36,379 nucleotides of DNA. Source: a virus. Where the stretch lies: positions 1 through 36,379 of the IMG/VR virus record IMGVR_UViG_3300031951_000581; one strand, written 5' to 3'. The translations under genes and the position numbers were made by a program. Shown here piece by piece: positions 1-10,755 of the stretch (within the stretch, counting starts at the first letter, position 1; each line of letters starts with the position of its first letter). The notes beneath the pieces are model-generated. The model had not been told where the DNA came from. It ran no database searches and worked only from the letters and a program-made list of their open reading frames with translations.

Positions 1-3000
1 AAGCAACAAGAGATTACATTCCAAAGCGTTGAACAAGCATTTCAGTGGACAAAAGGATTATATACTAATAACTATCAAATAGATCCTTCTATACCAACAG
101 AAGAAACTCAAAAACTGATTGCTGCAGATAATGCTAAAGATGAAAAAATTCAAAATGAGATCCTTGCAACAACAGATGGTGCGAAGTTAAGAAAGCTGGG
201 TAAATCATTTCCAAATCTTGAAACAGGTATTTGGGATGATAATGCTGAAGCTTTGATGAAGGATCTGCTAATTGCATCTTTTAGTCAAAATCCACAGGCT
301 CTTGCAAGCTTGCAAGCTACAGGTAATCTTACTTTAACTCATACACAGGATAAAAGCAAATGGGGTAAAGCATTTCCTAAACTTCTAATGGAAGTAAGAA
401 ACGAGCTAAAGGTTTCTGAAGAAGCACCTTCTGCTGTAAATGTTGTAGAAATAAAGGATCCTCTAGATACTACAGAACCACCGCCTAGTACAGTAGAAAA
501 GAAGAGACGTAGAACATCTCGTAAAGCAGACGCTAGTGCTAATAAGACTAAGAAAGATAATCCATCAGATCCTTTCCTTGGTAGACCTACAGATGAAGAG
601 AGCGATGACGTATGGAATACACGTGTCATTCAACTTAGTGGTGGTAAGATAACTCAAGAAGATATTGACACTGCTAAAGCATGGTATGAAAAACATCCTT
701 TAAGCAAGCACTTCTCATTTAGGGAAGCTTTTGATATGGTTAACCAGCAAGATTCAAGTTCTATTGCTACTTGGTCTATGAATGGTATTGTACTATACAA
801 AGGATCAAACTACACACAGCTTTACCACGAAGCATTCCATGGCTTTACTCAGGCTTTTATGACACCTGAACAAAGAGAAGCGCTTTATTCTGAAGTACGT
901 AAAATGACAGGTACCTTCAAAGATTATGAAGGTAAGATGACTCCATTTAAGTACGCTACTGATAAGCAGGTAGAAGAGTACTTAGCAGAAGAGTTCAGAC
1001 AGTACATGCTATCTCAAGGTAAGATGGCTATTAAATCTGCTCCTGCTAGAAAGTCATTCTTCAAGAAACTCCTTGATGTATTAGAAATACTGTTTGGTAA
1101 TCTTACTATTGCTGATGTAATGGCAGATGGTAATGCTAACAGCGAAATCAAAAAAGTATTTGATGCTCTTCGTAAAGGAGACATGACAGATTACAACTTC
1201 CAAAAACCTGATGCACGTTTTAATAACACACTAAACAGTACAGGCATACAGGCATTGGATGAAGAAGCTACATTCTCTAATCTATCTAAGAAAGATACTA
1301 AACTATTATTAGATTCAATAGATGGTTGGATTGCTCAATCTATAAATGCAGCTAATACAGATTTGCAAACAGAAGAAGCGCTAGAAAAGTATCTTAAACT
1401 TCAAGTAGATCTAATGATGAATCGCGTTTCACCTGCAGAGATGGAACGTAGAAAATTAGAAGAGGCAAAAAATCTTACTTATAGTCAAAGTGCAAATTAC
1501 CTAAGATCTAAAGCTGGTAAAACCCAAGCGTACAGACGTGTTGAACATTTGTTATCTCGACTGCAGTTAGAACTGGATTCTGAATATAGAAGATTAAGAG
1601 CTGAAGGAGTTGATAATAATAAGTTACAAGATGTACGCGAAAAGTTAGGTCTTGTAATGTTTGCACGTGAAAACTTTGGTGATCTTAATAACATCGAAAA
1701 TAATGTACCTGATAAAGATGGTGTAATCAGAGGTGTAATTGCATTTCATTTAGCTAAGTCAAAAGATTTTGGCAGCAAAGCTCTTGAACTTCTAGATGAA
1801 AAAGAAACTCCTGATGAAGAGAAAGCTACAAGATCTGAATATGCGGATAGAAGCGGTGCTGAAATATCTCAAAAAGAAATAGCTAAAGCAGAAGTTAATT
1901 ATCTGTTTAAGACCATTATTAAGATGGATCCTGAAACAATGATGCCTGTTGTCAATGAATTAGGTGCTCCTGTACTAATGGATTCAGAAGAAGTATGGGG
2001 TAAAGTATCACTTATACTTGAGAATGAGCTCGATGTAATTAACATGTATAACAAGCTTGTTAAGTTTGCTCAACAGCCTAATCAAAATGAAATGACTATG
2101 GCTGTTACTCAACTTATTAATAAGCTGGGTCCTAGAGGATTAGACGTTGGAGAGTTCAAACATTTGAATAGCAGAGCTGTAGAAAATCTATGGACCAACT
2201 TTAGAAATGTCTTCAGTATGAGACGGGTTCCTCTAGTTGCTATGAACATAGAAGTTAAAGAGGGCAGAGTAAAATCAACAATTGGTCGTGGTATCAACCC
2301 ATATGCTGCTGTAGGTAAATCGTGGAACAGTAATTTTGCATGGGATAAAGATAATGAGTTTGCTGAGGATGATGTAGAAACAGGTATTACTGTACTTAAT
2401 GTAAATAAATTACTTAAGAAATATCCTGATCTTGACTCTCTTAAAACTAAAGGTAAATACGACATTAAAAAAGTATTTGCATTCTTAAATGCTATAGGTA
2501 TTAAGATGTCAGATACTGAAGAGGTTAGATATGCATTGGAATTTGGTAGCCCTGAACTAGGTATAGCTGCTGGTAAAGATGGATTTAGATGGGTAGAAAC
2601 ACTTCTTATAAAAAATAAAGATCGTATTCTTAAAGATAAGCTTAATAAGAATAAGCTGGATCCTTGGAATACAAAAGGAATGTCGTTATTAGAGATTATT
2701 GCTAAGAATGGTATTATTATTACTAAACCACAAGACATATTTGAGGCAACAAAAATGAAATTGCTTGCAGGAATTACACTTGTAGATGGTGTAGGGCAAG
2801 ATGCATATATTTCTGGTTTAGAAGGTGAAGGAAAAAACTGGTTGGAATTACAATCAATAGAAGGTCAATATGGTGCAGGTCTTCCTAGCTTCATGGTAAC
2901 TACTGCTGATGGTAATACTAAGTTTGAGCATTCACTAAATAGTAGTATGTCTATTATGGTCTCATCTGTAAACTCTGTTGAAGACACAATGGAGCCAGAT

Positions 3001-6000
3001 GAGGAGGGCAATATGCAAAGAGTATCTGCTTATGAGAATCTTACTCGCATGCCTCATATGGCAAAATTTGATATTGAAAAGAATCCTAATGCTAAGAGAT
3101 ATGTTTGGTTGACAAACATGTTTAATATAGTAGACAGTGATGGTAATCTAATACCTAAAGATGACAAAGATTATGGGTCTCGTAAAACTGCTACAGGAGG
3201 TAGAATAGTTAAGCTAGAATTATTTGATGTTAGTGGAGCAAGAGAAGCAAATAAGGAAGGTGTATCTTCAGCTGCTGCTGACCCATATACTAAGTTTATA
3301 TTAGATTTACACCTAGCTGTACAGAAAGGACTACCTGAATTAATGCGTCACTCAGATAAGAGCACGTCTTATTCAGTGATTCTTAATTACATTACTTCTC
3401 CTGATGCATTATCTACTGGTGACGTTACTCAAGGTCAATACGTACCTAACTGGAGATTTGCTGGTAGTAGAGATGATTACCACATGCGGGCATTTAATCA
3501 TTATATCTTACCTAATTTAGTATCTGAGCATAATCGCGTAAGAAGATTTATGCAAAAGAAAAAAGATATTGATCAAATACTTAAGCAAATTGCAAAAGAG
3601 AAAAAGGAGGGAATGCAAATAACCCCTACTCCTGTATTTGATTTTAATTATTTAGCTCAAGGTCAAAAGTTCCTAACGTTTGAGGGTATATTAGATGCAT
3701 CTACCAAAGAGAAGTTATCTAAAGTAGAAGGAGATCTTGATGTATACTTTGCAAATACTGCAGATGAGAAAGCACAAAAGCTAAAACAAGAAGTAATAGA
3801 TCAGACAAAAAATTATTTTGAAGGTCAATACAAAGAAGTAAAAGCGGAGTACGATAAGTTTGGATTTGTTGCTGATAATTTATTAGATAATTTAGCAGTT
3901 CAAATTGATGATAAAACAGATGAAGGGTACATAGATCCCAAAACTGATAAATCACGTTTAGAAAACATTCTCCTTAATTCATGGGTATATAACTCATGGA
4001 TTCATAATGTTGAGTCAATGAACTTCTTATATGGAGATATTGCTCAGTATAACCACATGAAAGAAGAGTTCCATAAACGTAATGCAGGTATTGCATCTAC
4101 AGGTACAGGATATCGTACAGATGAAGATTGGCTACGTTTTGTAAATGATTCTGAAAGAGGATTAGGTAGAAAGTTTGAAGAGCAACTTACAGGATTACCA
4201 ATGCGTGCTTATGATGGCACCATGAATACTGCTGTTATGAGAGATAAAATTACACGTAGTGTATATCTTGAAGAAATGGGGTATAATCTGTATAAGCAAA
4301 TGGTTGATGATGCAATAGCTGCAAATAGAACAGCTACTGTTAAACGTAGTGTAAAACAAATAGAAACTGATGTTAAAACTAAACTATTTGGTGCTGTAAA
4401 TGCAGGTATAGATATAACTTCTATTGATAGCATAAAAGGTATTGAGCCTACTGGAAAAAGCATCATGGGTAAGTATGCTGAAATGACTGAAGCAGATGCT
4501 CAAGGATGGATTAGTTTTGATGCGTATCGAATTCTTATGGATTCTCAAGGTGAATGGACACCTGCGCAAGAGAAGATCTATTTAGCTTTGTTACGTGGAG
4601 AAAATATACCTGCAGAGAAAATTGGTACTTTCTTCCCACCAATTAAGGCGCAGTACTGGGGAGCTTTAGCAAACAGTGCTGATAATCCACTTACAAGTGA
4701 TGTTACTATAGAAGCATTTCATAAATTTCAGCTTACTCCTATTATACCTTCTGTAGCTAATTTAAGTCCTAAACTTAAGACTCTTCATGAAAAAATGATG
4801 CGTGAAGGTATTGACTATGTATTGTTTGAATCAGGGTCTAAAATTGGTACTCTTACAACTGTTCAGTTTGATGATGCAGGCAAACCTATACGTATGACCA
4901 AAGATGGTAAGATTGTAAGATCTACTGATGCAGAATACGTTGGTGTTGAAGGACAAAAGAAATATGACAAGCTTGATATTGCATCTCTTAAAGACAATGT
5001 ATATACTCAGGATAGAGATATAAATGATGATGCACCATTTACAGTTAACAAAATTCATGTAGAATATCTTAAGAATCAGCTTAAGATTGAGCCTAAGTGG
5101 AAAGGTAAAGTAACTATTCCTACTCAGATCCGTAAACTTATAGAGGTAGACTTGATGGAGAATGGTATTCCTACTGACTTTTTAGTAGAAGAACCTCTTG
5201 AAACACGTATAGAGAAGTGGATGGCTCTTTCATTTGAAGAGCAGTTAGAAGCAGGCGAATACAAAAATTTTAAAGCTCTTATTGAATATGAACAAGCTGT
5301 TGCTAACCTAACTCAAGTTAAGAAAGCACAATTACTTAAGAGAGCTAAACTTAAAATTAACAGTGATGGTGAGCTTGTAGGTGACATGTCTAATCTAGTT
5401 AAGTATGTTAAGACTCAGCTTAGCAATCAAGAGTTAGCAGATCACGAATTAGATTTTATTAATACTGACTTTGAAGGTAGGCTAAAGCATGACTTATCTT
5501 TCTCATTAGCTGCTGACAAAATTGAAAGACTACTTAACGCTCTTGTTGTTAAATCTCTAATACGTCAAAAAACAAAAGGAGAAGCTCTTATTCAAGTATC
5601 TGGCGCTATGCTTGAGCCTGCAACAGAAGAATTAATTGCTCAATATGGAGGTACAAATGGACTTACATATTATAGAATTAATCCTAATACAGGTAGAGTA
5701 GATGCAATGAAAGTTAAAATCTCTATGCAAGGTGATTTTGAAAAACTTTTATATCTACCTGATGTAGCAGTATTCCGCGATGCAACAGATGACCAAGGTA
5801 ATCTGCTTGCTCGTAAAAATAAACCTGTAAAAGAACTAGATTATAATGCATCACTTGCTAATCTTAACAGATTGATTAAGGATGACAACTGGCTAAATCA
5901 AGGAAACAATAGAAAGATGATTACTATGCATGGTGATCGTATTCCTATTCAGGGACTTAACTCAGATGAATTTGCTGAGGTATTTGAATTCCTCCCTAAA

Positions 6001-9000
6001 GAAGCAGGTAACATAGTTATCTTACCTGCTGAAATAGTAGCTAAATCTGGAGGTGACTATGATATTGATAAGATTACATGGATGATGCCTAACATCTCAC
6101 TTAATATGACAGTGGATGCAAATGGTAATTCAGTATATGAGGTAGATCTTTATAAAGCATTTAGTACAGATCAGTATAAGAAGAAGTATCAAGAATACAA
6201 AAGAAAGAAAGCTGAAGAGTTTATAGTTAAAGATTTTGAACCAGGTATTGATAGAACAATGGCAATCTTTAAATACTATAAGTTATTTGGTGGTGCTGAG
6301 GTTGTAAATGGACAAATCATAGATTTTCTACAAGAAGAAGGTGACGTACTTAGCTTTGATGAGTTTGTACTTGCTGATCAGGAGAAGGTAGCTCAGAATG
6401 ATATGCTATTTGCGCTAAATAATTTATCAAGCAGAGTTCAGAATTATTCTAACCTAATACGTCCTAACGGTACAGATATCTTAGATCCTATAGTAGATGA
6501 TCTTAAGACTACTTATCGTAATTATAATCCACGTATATCTACTAATGATGAAGATGCTCCTGCTAGAGGTATTCAGGCTAATCGTATATTTGAAATTACT
6601 TACAACCTACATAAGCAGATGACCAATAATCTCGGTAAGAAAGCTTTAGGTATTGGTGCAGTAGATAATACTTATAATGAGCTTTTTAACAGGATTGGAT
6701 TATATCTAACTCCAAATAACAAAGAAATCAATGGTGATTACGAGTCTGAAGAGATGGAAGAAATCATCAATCTAGCTCGTGAGTTCTATAAGCAAGAGAA
6801 GATTAAGAAAGATAAACTTATTGATGGTAAGGATACACGTACTGATGAAGAGAAAGAAGCATATAGACAAGCGGATCGAGCATATAAAAAAGATATGCGT
6901 AAAGTATTTATGTCTTATGAAAGACAAACATTGTACTTACCACATAATACTTTAGGTGTTAAAGGATATAAAGATAGAGCTATCTCCTTCTCTCATAGAT
7001 ATGATGCATTAGGCCAGAATAAGATTGGTGATGTCATCTCTCAGCTTATGAATGGTTGGGTGGATATTGCTAAGGATCCATGGATTTTCTATCTAAGAGG
7101 TAATGATAAGCTAGGACCTATGTTGCTATTCCTTGTACAAGCAGGTGTACCTATTGAATATGCTAGTAACTTCATTAGTCAGCCAATTATTGAAGAGTAC
7201 ATGGAAACAGTAGATCGCTTGCAAAGCGTCATGTCTTCAGCTATGGAAGAAGAAAATCCTGAAAAAGAAAAGATTACTCGTGACAAAGCTATTCTTGCAG
7301 CTAAAGAAATGATACTTGAAAAATTAGGCATTTCAGTTGAAGGTGAGACTAGTGAAAACAGAGTAAAAAATCTTAAAGAAGTTATTAAGCGTGAGACACT
7401 TTTAACAGCTCCAAAAGATGGTCAGTTTAAATTAGATGAACTTACTGGTCAACTAGAGTATGTATTTACTAAGTATCCTAAAGTTGATAAAAAGGGTAGA
7501 CCAAAGTCTATCGAAGAGCGTAATATTAATTATAACGATCCTACTATTTCTGATTTTCAAAAAGCTATCTTCTTGCATTTCATTGAAATGACAGATATGG
7601 AAAGAGCTGTTAAGGATATCAAGCTTAGAACAAATGTAGATACTGGTAAGTCGGGATCTTTGTTTGAAGCTCAGGATAAGATTGTAAAGCTTATGGAGCT
7701 CAAGCGTAACAGAATGGATGATGTCAAAGGATCTCAAACGAGATACTGGAGACTACCATCTGATGTTATTGATCGTCTAATACCTACAATAAAAGATAAA
7801 GATGGTAATGATACTGGAATCTTAGATGAGACTAAGATATCTTCGCCTATTGCAAGCTTCTACCAGCAACCATTTCAAATAGCTGTATGGAAGGATCTAT
7901 TTGGATTCCGTAATAACCCTGTTATAAATAAATTTATGATTGATTTATCCTTTAGTAGAAAGGATAAGGCAAAGAACAAAACATACTTTACTGACGACAT
8001 TGAGTTGATGACAGAGTTTAAAAATGCTTTGTTGCCTATATTGTTCCAGAACTCATTCCTAACATTTGATGTATCTGATTTAGAGAATCCCAAAGAGCCT
8101 ATCTATTATAGAGGTAGTGAAGTTAAGACTGCATTACAAAAAGTTGCAGCTCTTCCTAAGTATGGAGCAGCATATGTAGATGGTATAATGTACTATGACT
8201 ATGCTACACTTTGGGAACAGTTCCAATCTAAAGCTTATACAAAACCATCTGATGAGTTAGGTATTCCAGCTGTTGGTGAGATAAGTACTTTTACAAGTTT
8301 TGGAGAATACGTTAAGTTTGTCTTTGAGCGTGAATATTTGCGTGGTCAGTTTGCTCAAGATACATTTGCAAAAATGGAAGCTTTGCGTAAATCAGATGAG
8401 GATTTTAATCTTATTTGGAAAGCATCAGCAAGAGTTATCCTTAAGAATAAATATCTTGACGAAGGTGAAGTAATGCTTAGAACAGAAGCTAAAAAAGCAT
8501 ATCAACGAGATAGATTAAAATATGCTTTTGAAATTTACATAAGAAATAAAGCACTCAAGAATGTTTATAACATGCATGCTATCTTCAACGGAGAAACAGC
8601 TTTTGCATATGACATTGTAAAGCATAAGGTAAATCCAAAGTATGGTCAACAACTTACAGATAAGTTTCCAGTCCTTAAAAATCTTATACCTGACAGTGAA
8701 ACAACTAAGGGTACGGATACTGAACGTGTTAACCTTGCATTCATCGACGCTCCTAAAGATAAAGAAACAATAGATTCATATTACTTTCAGTTACAATCTT
8801 TAGCTAATGAAGTTGAACTTGCTAAAATTATTCCTGGCATAATTAAAGAAAATATGCCAAAATTAACTGAAGAAGAACTTAATGAAGAAGTAAGAAAGAG
8901 TATACATGAAATTGCATCAACATTCAAAAAGCTTCCTATTGTAGCATTTCTACAATCAGGAATGAATTCTACTGGTAGATTCTCACTTACTAGAGTAGTA

Positions 9001-10755
9001 GATAATTCGATTGTAGAGTCAATACTTTTACCTGAAGTTGATAAGTTCTTGTCTAAAATAAGAAGTGAGCAGACAGATGGTAAAAACGCTACTCTTAATG
9101 CTATGTTTGATGCGTTTGAACAAGCTAATAAGAGGTATGATACTCGTGGTAAGAATTATGTGATGCCTACTGATAGATCAAATAGACCTACAAGTTTACT
9201 GGAGCAGCGTATGTTTATTGAACAAACAGGAACAGAAAAAACATTTGATCCTGCGTTCATTAATCCTAAAGGTGAAATTGTTAAACCATACTTAAGAATA
9301 GGAGATAATGTTTCATTTACAAGAACATTAGGTGAGCGAATTCACTCCTACTCTAATGCTAAAGTGGCAAATATTAGTTGGGATAAAACGCAAATTGTTA
9401 TTGATGTAGAGGTTACTCTGTCTAATGGAACGAATGCTATACATAAGTTCTTCTATTTACCAACTGGCGAACTTCTAAAATATGTAGATCCTTCAAATAA
9501 TACCTATCTAAAAAATCTTGATAAAATCATAGACACAGAAGGTACAATGCAAGTTAGAATGGAAATGCTTGCTGAACTGCCTGATTTTGCAACAGGAGAA
9601 AGTTCAAAAGCAGGTGATAAGATTATCTACAAGATGGACTACATTCAAAATGGTGAGCCTGTTGTATCTATTGTTGAAGCAGATATAGTAGAGCTAGAAG
9701 ATCTTGGATACAATTATCAGAATGGTCCTGATGGAACACTTGTATATACTAGCGATGTACCTCTTTATCGTATCAAGTTAACGTATGATAAAACATTTGA
9801 AGATGTTACTACAACTAGAACTGTACATAACATTATAGATGCTAATGGTAATATTATTGCAAACATTAATGATAAAGGTCAAGGTTATCCTGTATATTCG
9901 GATAACAAGATGTATGTCAATCTAAAATCTGATAGAGTTAAAGGTCAGTATGCAGTTCCTAATGAAGCTACAGCTAAAGAAATGGTTAAGCGTGGTATCA
10001 TTATGCCAGGTGCTATTGTGGATGTGATTGATGTACCAACAGGTGCTACTCCTGCTACAGGACTTATGAGACGTAGTAAGCTTATGTACTTAGACGCATC
10101 AGATATGCAGCTTAAAGATCTTGAGCAAGTATATACAGGTGCTAAGAAAGAAACAGTTGGCTTTAACATAGATGCTACAAATTACTTTACTGTATTTAAT
10201 GAAGCAATGGAACCAGGAGCTAGTGTAGCAGCTACACGTGCGTCTGCAGTTCCATTACCTAAAGGAAGTGGTGTAGGTAATATAGATCTTAGAGATAGAT
10301 TTATTTTCCACTCTGGATTTCAAAATAAGGCAGGTATTATATCACGTCTAAAATATGGAGGTGGATCGCTTGTAGAATTTATAACAGATGCTGAAGAAGG
10401 TGGTGTTAGACCTGAAGTAAGAAAAGCAATTGATGAAAGTATTGAAAATATAAAAAAGATGCGTGATGAAAAAGGCTTACAGCCTGTATTCAGTAAAGCA
10501 GGATATGGTCAATATATGATTGGTGCAAATGACACTACAGGTAAGATGTTTACTGATGAGGCAGGCAATAAAATAGGTGTTGCTGTAGCTCCTGAAACAT
10601 TTAAGTATCTATCAACAAGATTACTTGAGGAATTTGGCTATATTAATCCTAACTTTGTAAAAGAAGCTGAAGGTGTTGCAGAAGTTATACGTGTTGCTCA
10701 ACAACCAATAACTGATGAAGAATATCATGACCTAATGAATAAATGTTTTGTGTAA
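1..10755 (+). CDS. Giant crAss-like virion RNA polymerase polyprotein with NADAR-like and zincin domains (5' partial)
   Basis: The frame is open from the first base, so the gene begins upstream of the window; 3584 residues are visible, numbered here from the window edge. Residues about 1-136 match the NADAR fold (SVEQAFQ at 9-15, LGKSFPN near 66-72, FSQNP, LQATG, KWG and LLMEVR). A charged proline-containing linker with a KKRRR run follows. A zincin motif, HEAFH, lies at 276-280 with the acidic stretch EEYLAEEF downstream. The core carries GGDYDID; its D2019, D2021 and D2023 match the metal-binding DxDxD of the double-psi beta-barrel RNA polymerase of crAss-like phages (phi14:2 gp66 type). 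SGSKIG around K1614 is a candidate lysine-bearing first barrel. The protein is far longer than the roughly 2200-residue gp66, so it looks like a fusion. It is probably packaged and ejected to transcribe early genes. The function of the C-terminal 1000 or more residues is not recognised. Confidence 0.88.
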   Translation, partial: KQQEITFQSVEQAFQWTKGLYTNNYQIDPSIPTEETQKLIAADNAKDEKIQNEILATTDGAKLRKLGKSFPNLETGIWDDNAEALMKDLLIASFSQNPQALASLQATGNLTLTHTQDKSKWGKAFPKLLMEVRNELKVSEEAPSAVNVVEIKDPLDTTEPPPSTVEKKRRRTSRKADASANKTKKDNPSDPFLGRPTDEESDDVWNTRVIQLSGGKITQEDIDTAKAWYEKHPLSKHFSFREAFDMVNQQDSSSIATWSMNGIVLYKGSNYTQLYHEAFHGFTQAFMTPEQREALYSEVRKMTGTFKDYEGKMTPFKYATDKQVEEYLAEEFRQYMLSQGKMAIKSAPARKSFFKKLLDVLEILFGNLTIADVMADGNANSEIKKVFDALRKGDMTDYNFQKPDARFNNTLNSTGIQALDEEATFSNLSKKDTKLLLDSIDGWIAQSINAANTDLQTEEALEKYLKLQVDLMMNRVSPAEMERRKLEEAKNLTYSQSANYLRSKAGKTQAYRRVEHLLSRLQLELDSEYRRLRAEGVDNNKLQDVREKLGLVMFARENFGDLNNIENNVPDKDGVIRGVIAFHLAKSKDFGSKALELLDEKETPDEEKATRSEYADRSGAEISQKEIAKAEVNYLFKTIIKMDPETMMPVVNELGAPVLMDSEEVWGKVSLILENELDVINMYNKLVKFAQQPNQNEMTMAVTQLINKLGPRGLDVGEFKHLNSRAVENLWTNFRNVFSMRRVPLVAMNIEVKEGRVKSTIGRGINPYAAVGKSWNSNFAWDKDNEFAEDDVETGITVLNVNKLLKKYPDLDSLKTKGKYDIKKVFAFLNAIGIKMSDTEEVRYALEFGSPELGIAAGKDGFRWVETLLIKNKDRILKDKLNKNKLDPWNTKGMSLLEIIAKNGIIITKPQDIFEATKMKLLAGITLVDGVGQDAYISGLEGEGKNWLELQSIEGQYGAGLPSFMVTTADGNTKFEHSLNSSMSIMVSSVNSVEDTMEPDEEGNMQRVSAYENLTRMPHMAKFDIEKNPNAKRYVWLTNMFNIVDSDGNLIPKDDKDYGSRKTATGGRIVKLELFDVSGAREANKEGVSSAAADPYTKFILDLHLAVQKGLPELMRHSDKSTSYSVILNYITSPDALSTGDVTQGQYVPNWRFAGSRDDYHMRAFNHYILPNLVSEHNRVRRFMQKKKDIDQILKQIAKEKKEGMQITPTPVFDFNYLAQGQKFLTFEGILDASTKEKLSKVEGDLDVYFANTADEKAQKLKQEVIDQTKNYFEGQYKEVKAEYDKFGFVADNLLDNLAVQIDDKTDEGYIDPKTDKSRLENILLNSWVYNSWIHNVESMNFLYGDIAQYNHMKEEFHKRNAGIASTGTGYRTDEDWLRFVNDSERGLGRKFEEQLTGLPMRAYDGTMNTAVMRDKITRSVYLEEMGYNLYKQMVDDAIAANRTATVKRSVKQIETDVKTKLFGAVNAGIDITSIDSIKGIEPTGKSIMGKYAEMTEADAQGWISFDAYRILMDSQGEWTPAQEKIYLALLRGENIPAEKIGTFFPPIKAQYWGALANSADNPLTSDVTIEAFHKFQLTPIIPSVANLSPKLKTLHEKMMREGIDYVLFESGSKIGTLTTVQFDDAGKPIRMTKDGKIVRSTDAEYVGVEGQKKYDKLDIASLKDNVYTQDRDINDDAPFTVNKIHVEYLKNQLKIEPKWKGKVTIPTQIRKLIEVDLMENGIPTDFLVEEPLETRIEKWMALSFEEQLEAGEYKNFKALIEYEQAVANLTQVKKAQLLKRAKLKINSDGELVGDMSNLVKYVKTQLSNQELADHELDFINTDFEGRLKHDLSFSLAADKIERLLNALVVKSLIRQKTKGEALIQVSGAMLEPATEELIAQYGGTNGLTYYRINPNTGRVDAMKVKISMQGDFEKLLYLPDVAVFRDATDDQGNLLARKNKPVKELDYNASLANLNRLIKDDNWLNQGNNRKMITMHGDRIPIQGLNSDEFAEVFEFLPKEAGNIVILPAEIVAKSGGDYDIDKITWMMPNISLNMTVDANGNSVYEVDLYKAFSTDQYKKKYQEYKRKKAEEFIVKDFEPGIDRTMAIFKYYKLFGGAEVVNGQIIDFLQEEGDVLSFDEFVLADQEKVAQNDMLFALNNLSSRVQNYSNLIRPNGTDILDPIVDDLKTTYRNYNPRISTNDEDAPARGIQANRIFEITYNLHKQMTNNLGKKALGIGAVDNTYNELFNRIGLYLTPNNKEINGDYESEEMEEIINLAREFYKQEKIKKDKLIDGKDTRTDEEKEAYRQADRAYKKDMRKVFMSYERQTLYLPHNTLGVKGYKDRAISFSHRYDALGQNKIGDVISQLMNGWVDIAKDPWIFYLRGNDKLGPMLLFLVQAGVPIEYASNFISQPIIEEYMETVDRLQSVMSSAMEEENPEKEKITRDKAILAAKEMILEKLGISVEGETSENRVKNLKEVIKRETLLTAPKDGQFKLDELTGQLEYVFTKYPKVDKKGRPKSIEERNINYNDPTISDFQKAIFLHFIEMTDMERAVKDIKLRTNVDTGKSGSLFEAQDKIVKLMELKRNRMDDVKGSQTRYWRLPSDVIDRLIPTIKDKDGNDTGILDETKISSPIASFYQQPFQIAVWKDLFGFRNNPVINKFMIDLSFSRKDKAKNKTYFTDDIELMTEFKNALLPILFQNSFLTFDVSDLENPKEPIYYRGSEVKTALQKVAALPKYGAAYVDGIMYYDYATLWEQFQSKAYTKPSDELGIPAVGEISTFTSFGEYVKFVFEREYLRGQFAQDTFAKMEALRKSDEDFNLIWKASARVILKNKYLDEGEVMLRTEAKKAYQRDRLKYAFEIYIRNKALKNVYNMHAIFNGETAFAYDIVKHKVNPKYGQQLTDKFPVLKNLIPDSETTKGTDTERVNLAFIDAPKDKETIDSYYFQLQSLANEVELAKIIPGIIKENMPKLTEEELNEEVRKSIHEIASTFKKLPIVAFLQSGMNSTGRFSLTRVVDNSIVESILLPEVDKFLSKIRSEQTDGKNATLNAMFDAFEQANKRYDTRGKNYVMPTDRSNRPTSLLEQRMFIEQTGTEKTFDPAFINPKGEIVKPYLRIGDNVSFTRTLGERIHSYSNAKVANISWDKTQIVIDVEVTLSNGTNAIHKFFYLPTGELLKYVDPSNNTYLKNLDKIIDTEGTMQVRMEMLAELPDFATGESSKAGDKIIYKMDYIQNGEPVVSIVEADIVELEDLGYNYQNGPDGTLVYTSDVPLYRIKLTYDKTFEDVTTTRTVHNIIDANGNIIANINDKGQGYPVYSDNKMYVNLKSDRVKGQYAVPNEATAKEMVKRGIIMPGAIVDVIDVPTGATPATGLMRRSKLMYLDASDMQLKDLEQVYTGAKKETVGFNIDATNYFTVFNEAMEPGASVAATRASAVPLPKGSGVGNIDLRDRFIFHSGFQNKAGIISRLKYGGGSLVEFITDAEEGGVRPEVRKAIDESIENIKKMRDEKGLQPVFSKAGYGQYMIGANDTTGKMFTDEAGNKIGVAVAPETFKYLSTRLLEEFGYINPNFVKEAEGVAEVIRVAQQPITDEEYHDLMNKCFV

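Noticed and set aside
2109-2738. Minus-strand open frame of 209 codons inside the first giant gene
   Set aside because: It lies wholly within the RNA polymerase polyprotein gene on the other strand, has Ser/Leu-rich composition typical of antisense frames and shows no motif.
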